64,000 nucleotides of DNA, from positions 29,747,564 through 29,811,563 of the forward strand of contig CAIIXF020000007.1 in NCBI GenBank assembly GCA_903813345.2, in the 5' to 3' direction. Each line of letters begins with the position of its first letter. The first letter of the stretch is position 1. A program made the position numbers and the translations under genes. The DNA is from Owenia fusiformis (lineage: Eukaryota; Annelida; Polychaeta; Sabellida; Oweniidae). The notes below the pieces were generated by a model that saw only the letters and a program-made list of their open reading frames with translations, was not told the DNA's origin and ran no database searches. This document shows, one piece after another, positions 1-12,600 of this stretch.

Positions 1-346
1 TGAAAGAGTGAAGACGAAGCTCTATTTTAAGAAGTGAAGTCAAACGAATGCAAAGGGTACCCTCAGATCAATAAACAAACAACTAATTTTCATGTTAGAA
101 AAAATAACAACACATTTGAGAACAGGTTCAATTCAGGTTACATTTTGCCTATCTTATCAAAAAGAGAATGTCATCTCCTTGCAATTAAAACACATGTTGA
201 AAGTTGTTTAATTAAATAAAATGTCAAAGTCAGCAAATCAAATTGAACTCCCTTGATAACTGTCAGTAACAAGAATTACGAACACATGAGCAACAGAGCA
301 AGTGTCTGGAGTCTTGAGTTTGGATTCTTAACAAGTGATTTACATA

Positions 347-558
347 CATGCCCGTAGCCAGGGGGGGTTTGCAGGGTTTGGACGAACCCCCCCCCCCCCC
401 CCGGCCAAAAATTCTTTCAAAATCATGCAGTTTTTCACCATTTTGAGCACTTCTCGAGTGATTTTAGCCATATTTGGGCCAAAATTGTCAAATGTGAACT
501 CCCCCTGGAAAATTTCAAAACTGAACCCCCCCCTTGGCAAATCCTGGCTATGGGCCTG
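347..558. mobile_element. MITE family A, copy 1 (CAGGCCCGTAGCCAGG ends)
   Basis: Imperfect inverted ends CATGCCCGTAGCCAGG and CCTGGCTATGGGCCTG flank 180 bp that includes long C runs and GTGAACCCC-like inner repeats. The target duplication ACATA is perfect (342-346 and 559-563). Confidence 0.88.
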
Positions 559-639
559 ACATATGTATAAGAAACCTAATTTTAGAGAAATTAACATTTT
601 GGTTTTTGGTTTTCAGAATAAGTCTACACAAGCCAGCTA

Positions 640-1110
640 AGGTAGAAAGCAACTTACTTTTTCACCCATTGGAATACATGTAGAATAGGCAAAGTTCAAA
701 TCATAATTTCTCAAATCCCAGCCCATCGAATCTTCACATCCATTCAGATCATGTAGTCCTATTCAAAAACTTCCCGTTCGGTTATATGGTGAAAAAAATA
801 TCCCACGAACGAAAAAAGATTTTGCTACATTTATAAGCGAGCATTGATTTCTGGGCCTGTAAAAAGCACGTAGGACCTGATTACCCCATTGATTTACTGA
901 GACCGCCAAAAATATAATTCAATTTTTTGGTTCAAAATAATAATCTGTCAGCGGTCCCTGACACTCCTACTAGCTATCACCAAACATTAATTGCCAATAC
1001 ATGTACACATATACGTGTCATACATCTACAAAGTAGCGAACTAGTGTATTAAGTACTACTTTTCCTATACGATGAGCAAAACAAATCTCAAGTAGGTTAT
1101 ATTGACCCTA
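640..1110. repeat. 471-bp direct repeat, left copy
   Basis: Nearly identical and gap-free relative to 1977-2447 (constant offset 1337 bp; the only mismatch I noticed is near 1099). It lacks TG...CA ends. Confidence 0.93.
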
Positions 1111-1976
1111 TTAGTGTCATGGTTGACTGAATATGCATTTTATTCAATATGAATTTTAAAGTTCGGGGTTTTATGAAGTGATATGTACATTTTTGCTCAA
1201 ATCCCCTCAGCACTTTTGATTTTATAGGGTTCTCTTGACCCCTGGGGTCATTATATTTTGTGACAATTTATTCCAGACTAAATGTCATTTTTTGTCATTA
1301 AAATATCTTATTAGAGAAACGTTCAGGAAAAGTTGCGCTATCCACAAGACTTCTTGTCACTGCACTGATAAATGTAGCAAAATAGGCAAAATAATTCAGC
1401 CTTGAGCATGAAAATTTTGAATTTTTGGACAAATTTTGGGCTATTTTGGGGGATTTTTGCCTATAACGATACTAATCTACTTAAAACAGCTGTTTAAAGT
1501 TGTACAAATTGCTTAAGTGATTTATATTCTCCCATAAGTAGGACTATTTGCTACTTTACTAAACTGAACATCATTGATTTTTCGTTTTTCATGAACTTCT
1601 GATGGCTAGTTCAAGTAGCATTGTCTTTTGTGCAGGTTTACTGAATACGTCCCTTTAAAATTGGGTCTTTCGTGGGTTTAAAGGGTCAAAATGTTGGAAC
1701 TTCGCACACTGTGGAACGTTTGGGGTGTGTTTCCTTTAATTTGGCAAGAACTGCATCAAATTACTTGATAAGAGAGCAGAAATGTAGCAATTTAGGCTGA
1801 AAAGTACTGTTTTCAATGAAAAAACGAAAATTGCTGACTCAGCAAAATTTAGATCGTCGTCTCCAGAATTTTAGGGGTTAATTTGCAAAACTTTAAATGG
1901 TTCCATAGAAAGATATGCGAAATATGGCTAAATTCGACATATTTCTCGAAATTCACTAATAAATGTGGTTGATATT

Positions 1977-2447
1977 AGGTAGAAAGCAACTTACTTTTTC
2001 ACCCATTGGAATACATGTAGAATAGGCAAAGTTCAAATCATAATTTCTCAAATCCCAGCCCATCGAATCTTCACATCCATTCAGATCATGTAGTCCTATT
2101 CAAAAACTTCCCGTTCGGTTATATGGTGAAAAAAATATCCCACGAACGAAAAAAGATTTTGCTACATTTATAAGCGAGCATTGATTTCTGGGCCTGTAAA
2201 AAGCACGTAGGACCTGATTACCCCATTGATTTACTGAGACCGCCAAAAATATAATTCAATTTTTTGGTTCAAAATAATAATCTGTCAGCGGTCCCTGACA
2301 CTCCTACTAGCTATCACCAAACATTAATTGCCAATACATGTACACATATACGTGTCATACATCTACAAAGTAGCGAACTAGTGTATTAAGTACTACTTTT
2401 CCTATACGATGAGCAAAACAAATCTCAAGTAGGTTGTATTGACCCTA
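1977..2447. repeat. 471-bp direct repeat, right copy
   Basis: Second copy of the repeat. The 866 bp between the copies (1111-1976) contain no coding frame I can support. The arrangement resembles a small terminal-repeat element or a recent duplication. Confidence 0.93.
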
Positions 2448-3622
2448 AGCTGTATTGGGACACTAATTACATATACATATACACTACACATACACATTCA
2501 CAGATGTGTCTTTATCTCTCATGTAATAGATTACGTACAGAAAATCAGATTACATGAAGTACAGGAAAGTAATTTCACCCTATCATCTTACATAATAGAA
2601 GTCATCTGTTCATTGATAGTTTTATTCACATCAATAAGGAGTTAATATAAACTGGTAGCACATGGATTTACTCTCACCAATAAGTGATAGATGAACGGAA
2701 ATGCGAAGATAATTTGTTAATAGACACCAATAATTTGATGGTTGGAAAACCACCAAATTTTTATAAATATCAAGTTCCAGGAAGTAAATAGCATTCCCAT
2801 GACAACAAAGGTGTAATGTCTAAAATGAAACTATAGGAATTATTCTGAGAACGCATGTAAATGCTTAGAACAATTAGATATTGAACTTGACAAACTGTTT
2901 ATGGACCATCAATATTTAATGTCTACCTTGTCCATGCAATTAAGCAAAGTCCCAAGATATGCATGCCAGATGAACTAACATTATGTCCAGATGTCTTCAG
3001 CTGTACACAATCATGTTCAACAAGGACTTTCAAAACCTCACACAAATGGGATAAGTTACCTAAATGGAAATCACATGAGAAAACAAACTTTAAAACAGAT
3101 CACCTCAGATGGTAAAAGAATATTGCTACAAAGACCGAGGCACCTTATCCATTTACAAACAAACAGGATCCACTTGAACTGTTTATTAATTGATATTCAG
3201 GTAGATTTATATGACGCTTCATACATACAGGATACAACTAAACTTTATATGTATATAGGAGCCATATAAAAAGTTATTGATTTGAGTACACCATTAGATC
3301 ATTGTGGACGAATTCTAAGTAAAACAACACGGAACACTGGAAATATGATCAGATGGAAACCAAGGATAATGAAGGAACTATAAAAGTGTGGTTAAAAAGA
3401 CATTTTATTGATCTGACATTTTATAAAGTGGAAGGTCATATTGCATTTCTTTAGAAATGTCATGGAGTGTACATACAGTACATTGAATATTAACAGTTGG
3501 CAAAAGGTTCTCATAAAATGCAGAGTAAACATGTTTAAAATGATGTAAAGTATATCGTGAAAAAACATATTACAACTGTTAACTTTGGCAAAGTTTTGCG
3601 AATCATACGTTATATTACTACA
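2448..3622. other. GPCR upstream region, no gene seen
   Basis: AT-rich sequence with no recognisable coding exon or repeat. It must hold the GPCR promoter and any 5' UTR, but I see no distinctive core element. Confidence 0.4.
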
Positions 3623-6600
3623 ATGGCAGACTTTGGATATTTATCAAACAATACTACAATGGATGTGACTTTCGACATGCACCAGAATTATTCTAATTCA
3701 ACACAATTACCGACTCCTCCATATTGGGATCCTATAGCAACAATTATCTTGTCAGTTTTAATGATAATATTCATCATACTGACAGTTCCAGGAAATATGA
3801 TGGTCCTCATAGTGCTAATGAAACACAAAGGAATGAGAACAAGAACAAATCTGTTCCTGGGAAATCTTGCCATAGCAGACTTAGCCGTAGGCCTACTGAA
3901 CATGCCTTTCTCATTAACAACTGTCATCAAAGGACATTGGATCTTTGGCGATGTTTTATGTAAGATAAATGGCTTCGTTATGCCTTTATTTTTTGTGACT
4001 TCAATCCATACTCTGATGTATATTAGTGTCCATAAATATATTACGATTCTGAAACCATTCAGTCAAGTAATGACAACTTGTAGGATATTAATGATGATTG
4101 GTGCGACATGGTTATGGGGTGGCATGATAGGATTCACCACTCTGTATGCCATGAACAAGGTCATTTACAAACCATTTGCAACCCAATGTGGGCCTGAGTA
4201 TCCCCATGACCTAATTACCTACATCCATGCCATCTTGACCTCTGGCACTGGTATCCTGATCCCATTCATCGTCATGACAGTGACATATATCTGCATTTTC
4301 CGGGAGATCAAGCGCTATGGGGTACGCCTAGAGAAGAATACGAATCAAGAGAAGGCCACAATCCTAGCCCAGCAGAAGAGAATTACAATGACATTGTTTA
4401 TCGTGGTTGCGTGCTTTGTAGTCTGTTGGCTGCCATACTTTCTCTATTCTATATACGCCTCCATCATCAAGGACAAATCGAAGATACCACATAACCTGAA
4501 TGCTATTGTAAGTATTTTATATTTACATTTTATTTACTGTTTCAATTTGATGAATTTGGAACTACATGTGAAGAGAATGCCCAGCTACTTAGTGTGGTAT
4601 GGCACTATTATTAATGCTATGTGATAGCTATACTTTAAAGTTGTGTTTTATCATTTAATTTGATAATCATTGACAATTTATTAATACATCAGGTATCACT
4701 TTATGGAACAAAAAAAGATTCAACAAAAACAAATTCCAAGCATGTAATTTATATTAAAGGCAATTGAAATATACCTGGTACATTTGTATAAATTATTGCT
4801 TGATTATTAATGTGTATGACAACTGAAAATTTATTTTAAATCTATTCACAAAAATTGTTAGAATCGGAAAAAACTGTATTTTGATAACACTTGGTGCAAC
4901 TACAGTTATTACTAGAGTATTCACTCTTAAAAATTATTACTTGGATTTCCTTATATTGAGAAATTGTACTACTCATTTTAAGTCAAAAATTACTTAAATA
5001 AACTTGAACTACTGAATAAAAGTAATTTTTAAGTAATTCATTTATGGTGAATTTACTAATGCAAGGAGAGAAATTGAAATACTTACTGTAGTAATTGTAG
5101 TACTCTTTTACATAATTAAGCAATTAAAAAACTCAAAATGACAATATAAGTTAAACCTAAGTAAAATGAAGTAAAACTAAGTATTTAACTTTAAGTAATT
5201 TTTATACTCGGGAAATACTTGGGAAATACTCAAGTAATTCATTTTTAAGAGTGTTTAAGTACAGACGGTTTAAACAACATGGATCCATCGACTAAACATT
5301 TATTCACTTTAAACAAAATATATCACTGAAAATAGAAATCACATCTACAGGAAAATCTGTATGTCTGAACACCTTTCTAATCTGAACCCCACTATGAACA
5401 CTTTTTCTCAGTCCCAAATTCATATTCTCCCACTGACCCCAATTTAAATATTGAGAAACTTTTCAGATTAACATCAGTCAAAATTTGCTGACCCGCGGAC
5501 CACTTTCGCTTTTTTTGTAATTACAATAAAATAAATTGTAGATGTGATATGTATAAAACATTGCTTGTCAATTCAGAATTATACAATGTACATTTGCTAA
5601 AAATTTCAATTCAAATGGTTGAGAAATCTTGAAATGGCAGACCAATTCCCAGAATTTAATGATCACCCTGTATATGTGAACACTTGCTAACCTCCACATA
5701 TGCATATCTCCCTCTTGATAAACCCCATATCCAAAACCTCCCAGTACATAACCCTTATATATGTGAACACTTGCTAACCCCCACACTCCTTGTCCAGTGA
5801 CAATGGTGTTTAGATTATACAGGTTTTACTGTATATTGTTTGTTAAGACTGCCATTGCTTATGAACTGCATAACCTCTCTGTCTATCAGGTGATGATCAT
5901 TGAATAATTGACAACTTCTTAGAACTAGAGGCATCAAGCAAATAACCCAGATGCGAGTAGAAATAATCTTGATTTACGTCATTAAAAATTCAAAATTCAG
6001 TCAAAGTAATATCATATTTGAAATCTACTTGTAAAATTGCATCTAGAAATGTGGTTTTAAAAAGTGTTTATCAACTTTGAAAAATTACTTTTCTTCGAAA
6101 ATGTGACTTCTAGCTCGGGGAGATTCCCCATAGACCCCATGCTATAAAATCACAAAAAATGAAATATCTTTTCTTTTAGTGGACAGATAATATTTTGCTT
6201 TACTGGACATATTTTCATTAGTATAAGTATTAGACACATAAGGGTTATATGAAAATTGAGCCACTTAAATTGATAATATTCAAGTCTAAGGGAACTTTCT
6301 TATATACCTGCCATGTTAATTGACCCGAATCAGCCACCTGGTGGTGAAACTGGTAACTAACTACTCGCATTTGGGTAATTCACCTCAAGGGTCTATTTCT
6401 TGTAAACATTGTAGAAAGCGGAAGGTGGATGTCAAAGAAAGTTAGTTTTCCCTTAAGAAAAACAAGATTCACGATGGGGGATGAATTAAATTATTTTTGA
6501 CTTGTTAAAGTGAAAGCATCTCTTGTTCCCCGTCTTGTATCTATTGCATATTGCCCCATATTCTCCCTTATATGATGTTCAGGGTCTCTACTGTGATGTC

Positions 6601-9600
6601 AGATTCTCCCTTGTAATTCCAGATTACCCCAAATATCATGTTCTCCCAAATATAATTGTGAGATTCCTCCTTATAATTGTGAGATTCTTCCTTATAATTG
6701 TGAGATTCCTCCTTATAATTGTGAGATTCCTCCTTATAATTGTGAGATTCCTCCTTAGAATGCCAGATTCCCCAGATAATGTAAGATTCTAATTTATATT
6801 TGCCAAGTTCCCCCTTATAATATCAGATACTCCTTTTGAATATCAGATTCTCCCTTTTTAAGTCAATTCTGACTTTTTATCTCAGATTCTCCCTGATAAT
6901 CAACATTCTCCCTTATAAAGTTGGATTCCCCCATTTTTTAAAAGAATTTAGGAGTTTAGATTTTATTATCATGTAATGCTTCTCTATGACCACAGGATTT
7001 CTTTGTGTGTTTTCATCAACTAATGACATAATCAATCATATGTAATGAGTAAAACTGTAGGTAAATTGTTAATATAGAAATGTTACGTGATTTCCCTTAA
7101 TCTGCGAATGATGCAAGTAAATCTAGAGAATTTGATTGTTACAGACGTCATTAGTAAATTGAATATTTTAGTACTTTCCATATTATTTAAATGTAAGTAA
7201 GTAATTTCCTTTATAACAATTACTATAATTTAGATTCCAATTACCGCAATGTTATTATCGCATGTCTGTGAGTGTGATGGTAATCATCAACAACAGCAGA
7301 TCGATCATGACATATTCGGCTAAATACAATATGTAAACCATGAAAATCGGCTTAATGCAATATATAAACCATGAAGTCTTGCAGTAAGCCCCTGTTAATG
7401 TGCGATTTTCATTTGTAATGCATAGGAAACATTACATTCATGGATATTCAGTAAAACCGGTCTCTAGTGGATACCATTCTCAAGTGAACACCTGTCTCAA
7501 GTGAACACCTGTCTCTAATGGCACTCTCACCTCATACTCAACTGACTTAAGGAATAAATAATGATAGGCCATTCAATATGGTGAAATTCAGCACGAGTTG
7601 GACAGAATGTTGTACAAAGCACAAACCGAAGGTGAGTGCATTTGTACTAACATTCTGTCCAACGAGTGCTGAATTTCACCATATTGAATGGCCTATCATT
7701 ATTTATTCCGATTCAAACATAAAAATTAGTAAAAGCCGTGTCTCTCGAACGGGCATGAAGGAAGAATACGCATGCTATCCCCGGACAGAGCCCCAGATGT
7801 GCAGCTGAGATGTGACGTCACTCAAAACAATGCAAATTGCAGATTGAATAGAGCATGGTCGTGCATCTATGGAGAATTAGAGAACGTTCTATATTGGCTA
7901 TGCTGCATTCTGATTGGTTGAAAAATTCGAATAGAGCACGGTCATGTTTGAATTCTGTATAAATTACCCTCTCTGTAATGAACACTTACCGACAGTGGAC
8001 ACATGTTGTGGCTTATAGGTGTTGAACATACACATGTTTCACATTAAACAAGACCCAGAGGATGAAGATATTATTGGTGTTAAAAACAAAAATGTCAATA
8101 TTTTGTTCTGTATATGCATTATACAGGGATTGATCCTTGTTCGAAAACATTTATATATTATGAGCGTGAGATGTCATATAGAGAAAAGTGAGTTAAAGGT
8201 ATCACAACTTCATCCTCCGAACGCAGGGTTCCAGACATCATCCACTAAGTTCCTTCCTGTGTTCGGAGGATGCACAACTTAGCCCCACTGTGATATAAAG
8301 ATCCAAAATATTATGTCCAAAACCAAGAAGTAAGAATTACTATTTTTTCTTTATGTCATGTTTTGCAGGTTACTTTAACAGTTGTCTGAACCCCATCATA
8401 TATGCATTCCATTTTATGTTATGTTTTACAGGTATATCGGGCCGGTTACTTCAACAGTTGTCTGAACCCCATCATATACGCATTCTATTTTATTTCATGT
8501 TTTACAGGTATATTGGGCCGGTTACTTTAACAGTTGTCTAAACCCCATTATATACACATTCCATTTTATGTCATGTTTTACAGGTATATTGGGCCGGTTA
8601 CTTCAACAGTTGTCTGAACCCCATCATACTCGCATTCCATTTTATGTCATGTTTTACAGGTATATTGGGCCGGTTACTTCAACAGTTGTCTGAACCCAAT
8701 CATATACGCATTCCATTTTATGTCATGTTTTACAGGTTTATTGGGCCGGTTACTTCAACAGTTGTCTGAACCCCATCATATACGCATTCCGGAGTCCAGC
8801 ATTCAGAGAAGGTTACAAAGATATTATGTTCTCCAAGAGCAGTTATCAGCTCACTGACGGTAAGCATACATGTTAATTGAATATGTAACTTCATAGTGAA
8901 ATTTACATTTATATAAAGAGGTTTCGGACTTTTTAGCTCAACTTATCTAAAATCTGTAAGGCATTCACCAGATTGATGCGCGGCAGTTATGATTTAAATG
9001 AGATATGGGCATGGATACTTTTAGCGTTAAACCCATTGTACAAAACTTCTCTAAATACCTACTCTTCTGGGCAAACTAAGTGCGCCAAAATGGATGCTTA
9101 TACGATCACAAAGGTCTCAATGGTACAGTTCTCTTAAAATAAGTTTAAGTTTATAGGAGTATAAAATGCCACTTACTCTGATTTACATTTTTTACACATG
9201 TGTTTTGACAATCAGGCTTTTTTGTGCTCTATAACAATGGTTCACATTAAAGATATTGATTTCAGTACATGAATCTTTACATCTGTTTTATATTGATCGA
9301 TATACAGATAGCTGTATAAGTGAGTAGTATAAGTATAATCTGTACTATTAACTTTAAAATGGGCGATAAACTGGGATGATTTTTTACCATGTTACCTATT
9401 TGCACTATGATGTCATCGTCAGACACAGTGCATGAAAAATGAGGCCTATTTTAGAAAATGAGGTCAAAGTTAGGATAAATGATCACAGAATGTTTAGAGG
9501 GGAGTTGAACAATAGGTGATAAATGAACATAGTTATTTTTGTATTTTTAGCTTTTCTTTAATTGAACAGAAACTCGCCCTGAACTAAAATTGAAGACAAA

Positions 9601-12600
9601 ACGATACTGAAATTGGGACAATTCTTTTAAAAGCTGTCTTTTGAGATATCTGATTAAATATTGCCAGCGCATGGTGTGTTCTTTTTGAAATAAAACATCT
9701 TATATTCTGTGTGGCCTATGTTCAGGAAAATTGAAAATGTTATTTTGCAGACTATACTTTAAGAACCACACATACAGGTGTTAAGTTCCTTCACGCTACA
9801 TGAACTGATATATTTTTCTATGATCCCCTGATATCATTATGGCTGTTTGGTGTTTTTTTTATACCTACGGTACTATATTTATATCTAAAGTCTTTTTTAT
9901 ATTATTTTGTTTTCAGTTGCACCTAGATGAGTGGTATCGGCAGATAGTTCCCATCTTATACTGTGGGAAAACCTACACTTTATTCCAAACATATTTTCAA
10001 AGAATTATAGCATTAACAAGAAGCGCCATGGGGAGATGATCTGAGAACTGCTGTGCCAGAATCCGTTTTTCTAGTTGTTATCTGTGACATGTCTTTTTAA
10101 ATATGTTTTCAGATTGATAAGAGTAAATTTTGGGAGATTTGTTCAGCTTGTGTACATTGACAGATAACCCTGAGATTTGTTTGTGGATGATGTGTCATCA
10201 CATGACACCTTAATATCTTCTCCTAGTAGATAATCTTCATATCCCGCTGTGTTGATTTTGGATTACGTATTCACAGTGGTATTTCTCTTCACATTTTCTC
10301 TCACACCGGGCCTTTAGTGCCTCCGTTTCGCTGGAAATACAGTAAACATGTCAAGGTGCTTCCCTCATTCTTGATGTGCTCAACAGTTGTATTACAATGC
10401 TGCAGACATGCTAAATTCCTATTATTTTGACTGGTTATTTTACAGTCGAATATATATATCTTTTATCGACTCTTTAGATGTCATATCATGACATATTAGT
10501 CACTAATGCTGTAGAGCTGTTACATTTTCATCATTTAACTGGTATTTCCAAAGAAGGGCATACGTGAGGATTAGGATGGGGTTTCTTTTTTGAAATTAGT
10601 CTTGCATCTCTGTATCCATTTTTTCCATCTGCTTTATATCTTGTCTTGTTGAGACCATGTGTGTAGAAGTAGTGTGTCACAATGCCTTGAAGCAAGACTA
10701 ATCTTTGGGTTCAAATCGAATCGTTAATTTTCAGGGATCCTCAGTTAATGGTGAGTTAAGGATGCAGTACCAGGTCAGCGTAGACAGACATTAGATTTTG
10801 CTCATATTTTTTACAATGTATCACTATGATGTTATCATCATCCAAGTGCAATATGAAGAGGATTGACCCTCTTGTAATTACAAAATAAAAAAATTATTTT
10901 ACCCACCCAAAATGAATCTTTTTACTTTTTTGAGTTTTCAATAGAGCTGGCACCTTTCGAACCCTGGTTTTCGTATCCACTAATTGCGACTCAAGAACAA
11001 GTTTTCCCATAAAAGTGAAAGGGATAAAATATGCTTGATGAAATGTTTGCAATTTAATTCTTTTCTGCAAACACCATTATCGAAATAAACTATAATTTTT
11101 AAATAAGACTAAATGCGAAAATGACGTTCTGGGGAGCTAGCTTTCTCAAACCGGAAGTCAAACCTGCGCAAACAGACGTGAAAACCGACCCGGTACTGCA
11201 TCCTTAAATGCCGGAAGGTGGGATGTAAGCATGTATGGTATTTGTAGATCCACCTCGTTTCTGAAGTCTTGTGGAAGTGTAGCGTGTAAGAAGAGGGTGT
11301 CAAGGGGTTAAAGCAAAACTAATTCGAAAGAACATTCCAATTTCTAAATGAAAAGCCAAAAAACATTATAGTAAAAATAGCACCAGAAGAGCAAGTACAA
11401 TTGTGTTTAAAATGGTGATTAAGATAATTGTGTTGAGGAAAAAACAAAAGGCAACATTTGAAAACAGAAATTACAATTATTATAATAAGTCAATGCAGAC
11501 ATCATTTTAATGTATGTCTAGGATGGATCCTTACATATATGTACAATGAAGTTAAAAATGCCAATTTGATCTAAATATTCAATGCGATAATGTATTTAAC
11601 TTATTCAATGCCTCTCTAGTTATCTTGTTTACAATAGAGAATTAGAGCTGGATGCTAGACTTTCAGGACCCAATATTATAAGGACAAGGTGCAATTATTG
11701 GCAAATATCCCTATGGTCAAAATGAATCATTCGTAGGTGTAACATGAAGAATAAAATGTCATATAATACTTTGGAAAATATTAAAGTGCTCGGACACACA
11801 TAAGCTGAGATAGGGATCATTTCGTTCAGTAAGGTTGTATTGACTTAAATGGGGCTGTGCACCATTGACTTAACATGAGGATATCAGCAGATCCCAATAG
11901 AGGCCATTGGTTTCCATTGATTATCACAGAAATACCAAAAATACACTATGACCTGAATCGATTGCAAACTTAATAATTTCACAATACGACACAAATGGTT
12001 TATCTCATCAAATGTGCAAATATGAAGTTTGCAATCGATTCAGGTCATACTTGAAATTAAAAGATTGTACATTTTTCATCATTTTTTTCCCTACAAAATG
12101 GATATAGAAAAATGCTCCAAAAACAACTTTACACTTATCAAATATCATACAAGTTTGTAAAACCAAAGATTATACTATTATATTTCATTATGTAGTAACA
12201 TATTTGGATAAGATGCAGGGATGCGTAGGATGTAAATGGATTTTGACAGACATAAAAATACTTCCTGGTTTGGAATCTATGCCTCTACACTTCATGATTG
12301 AATTATGACCCTAATAATTGACCTATACATCAATACAGTGCTGAATATAGGTCAACAAGATACTAGTGTGCATATAAATGTAATAATTGAAGCAGAATAC
12401 TCATTTTGAAAAATCAGATGAATTATTTTTTCCCATGGGGAGATCCCAATGGAGGGTGTATGAGGTCCTTTGAGGCTCTCAATATACAGGGTCAATATGT
12501 TTCATATATGATAAACAGGCTTACATGTTACTTGATTTTGGAATGTTGCCCTTTGTGTTTTTTTAACTCATAAACTTTGTAAACATTAAAAGTATTATTC

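Noticed and set aside
640-2447. LTR retrotransposon or endogenous retrovirus
   Set aside because: No TG...CA ends, no clear target duplication, and no gag or pol frame between the repeats.
3557-3622. Longer GPCR N-terminus from a GTG-initiated frame
   Set aside because: GTG starts are not expected in animal nuclear genes; the first in-frame ATG is at 3623 and is followed by normal N-glycosylation sites.
6523-6792. Reading frame with IIVRFLL repeats
   Set aside because: It is the translation of the 21-bp minisatellite, without coding support.
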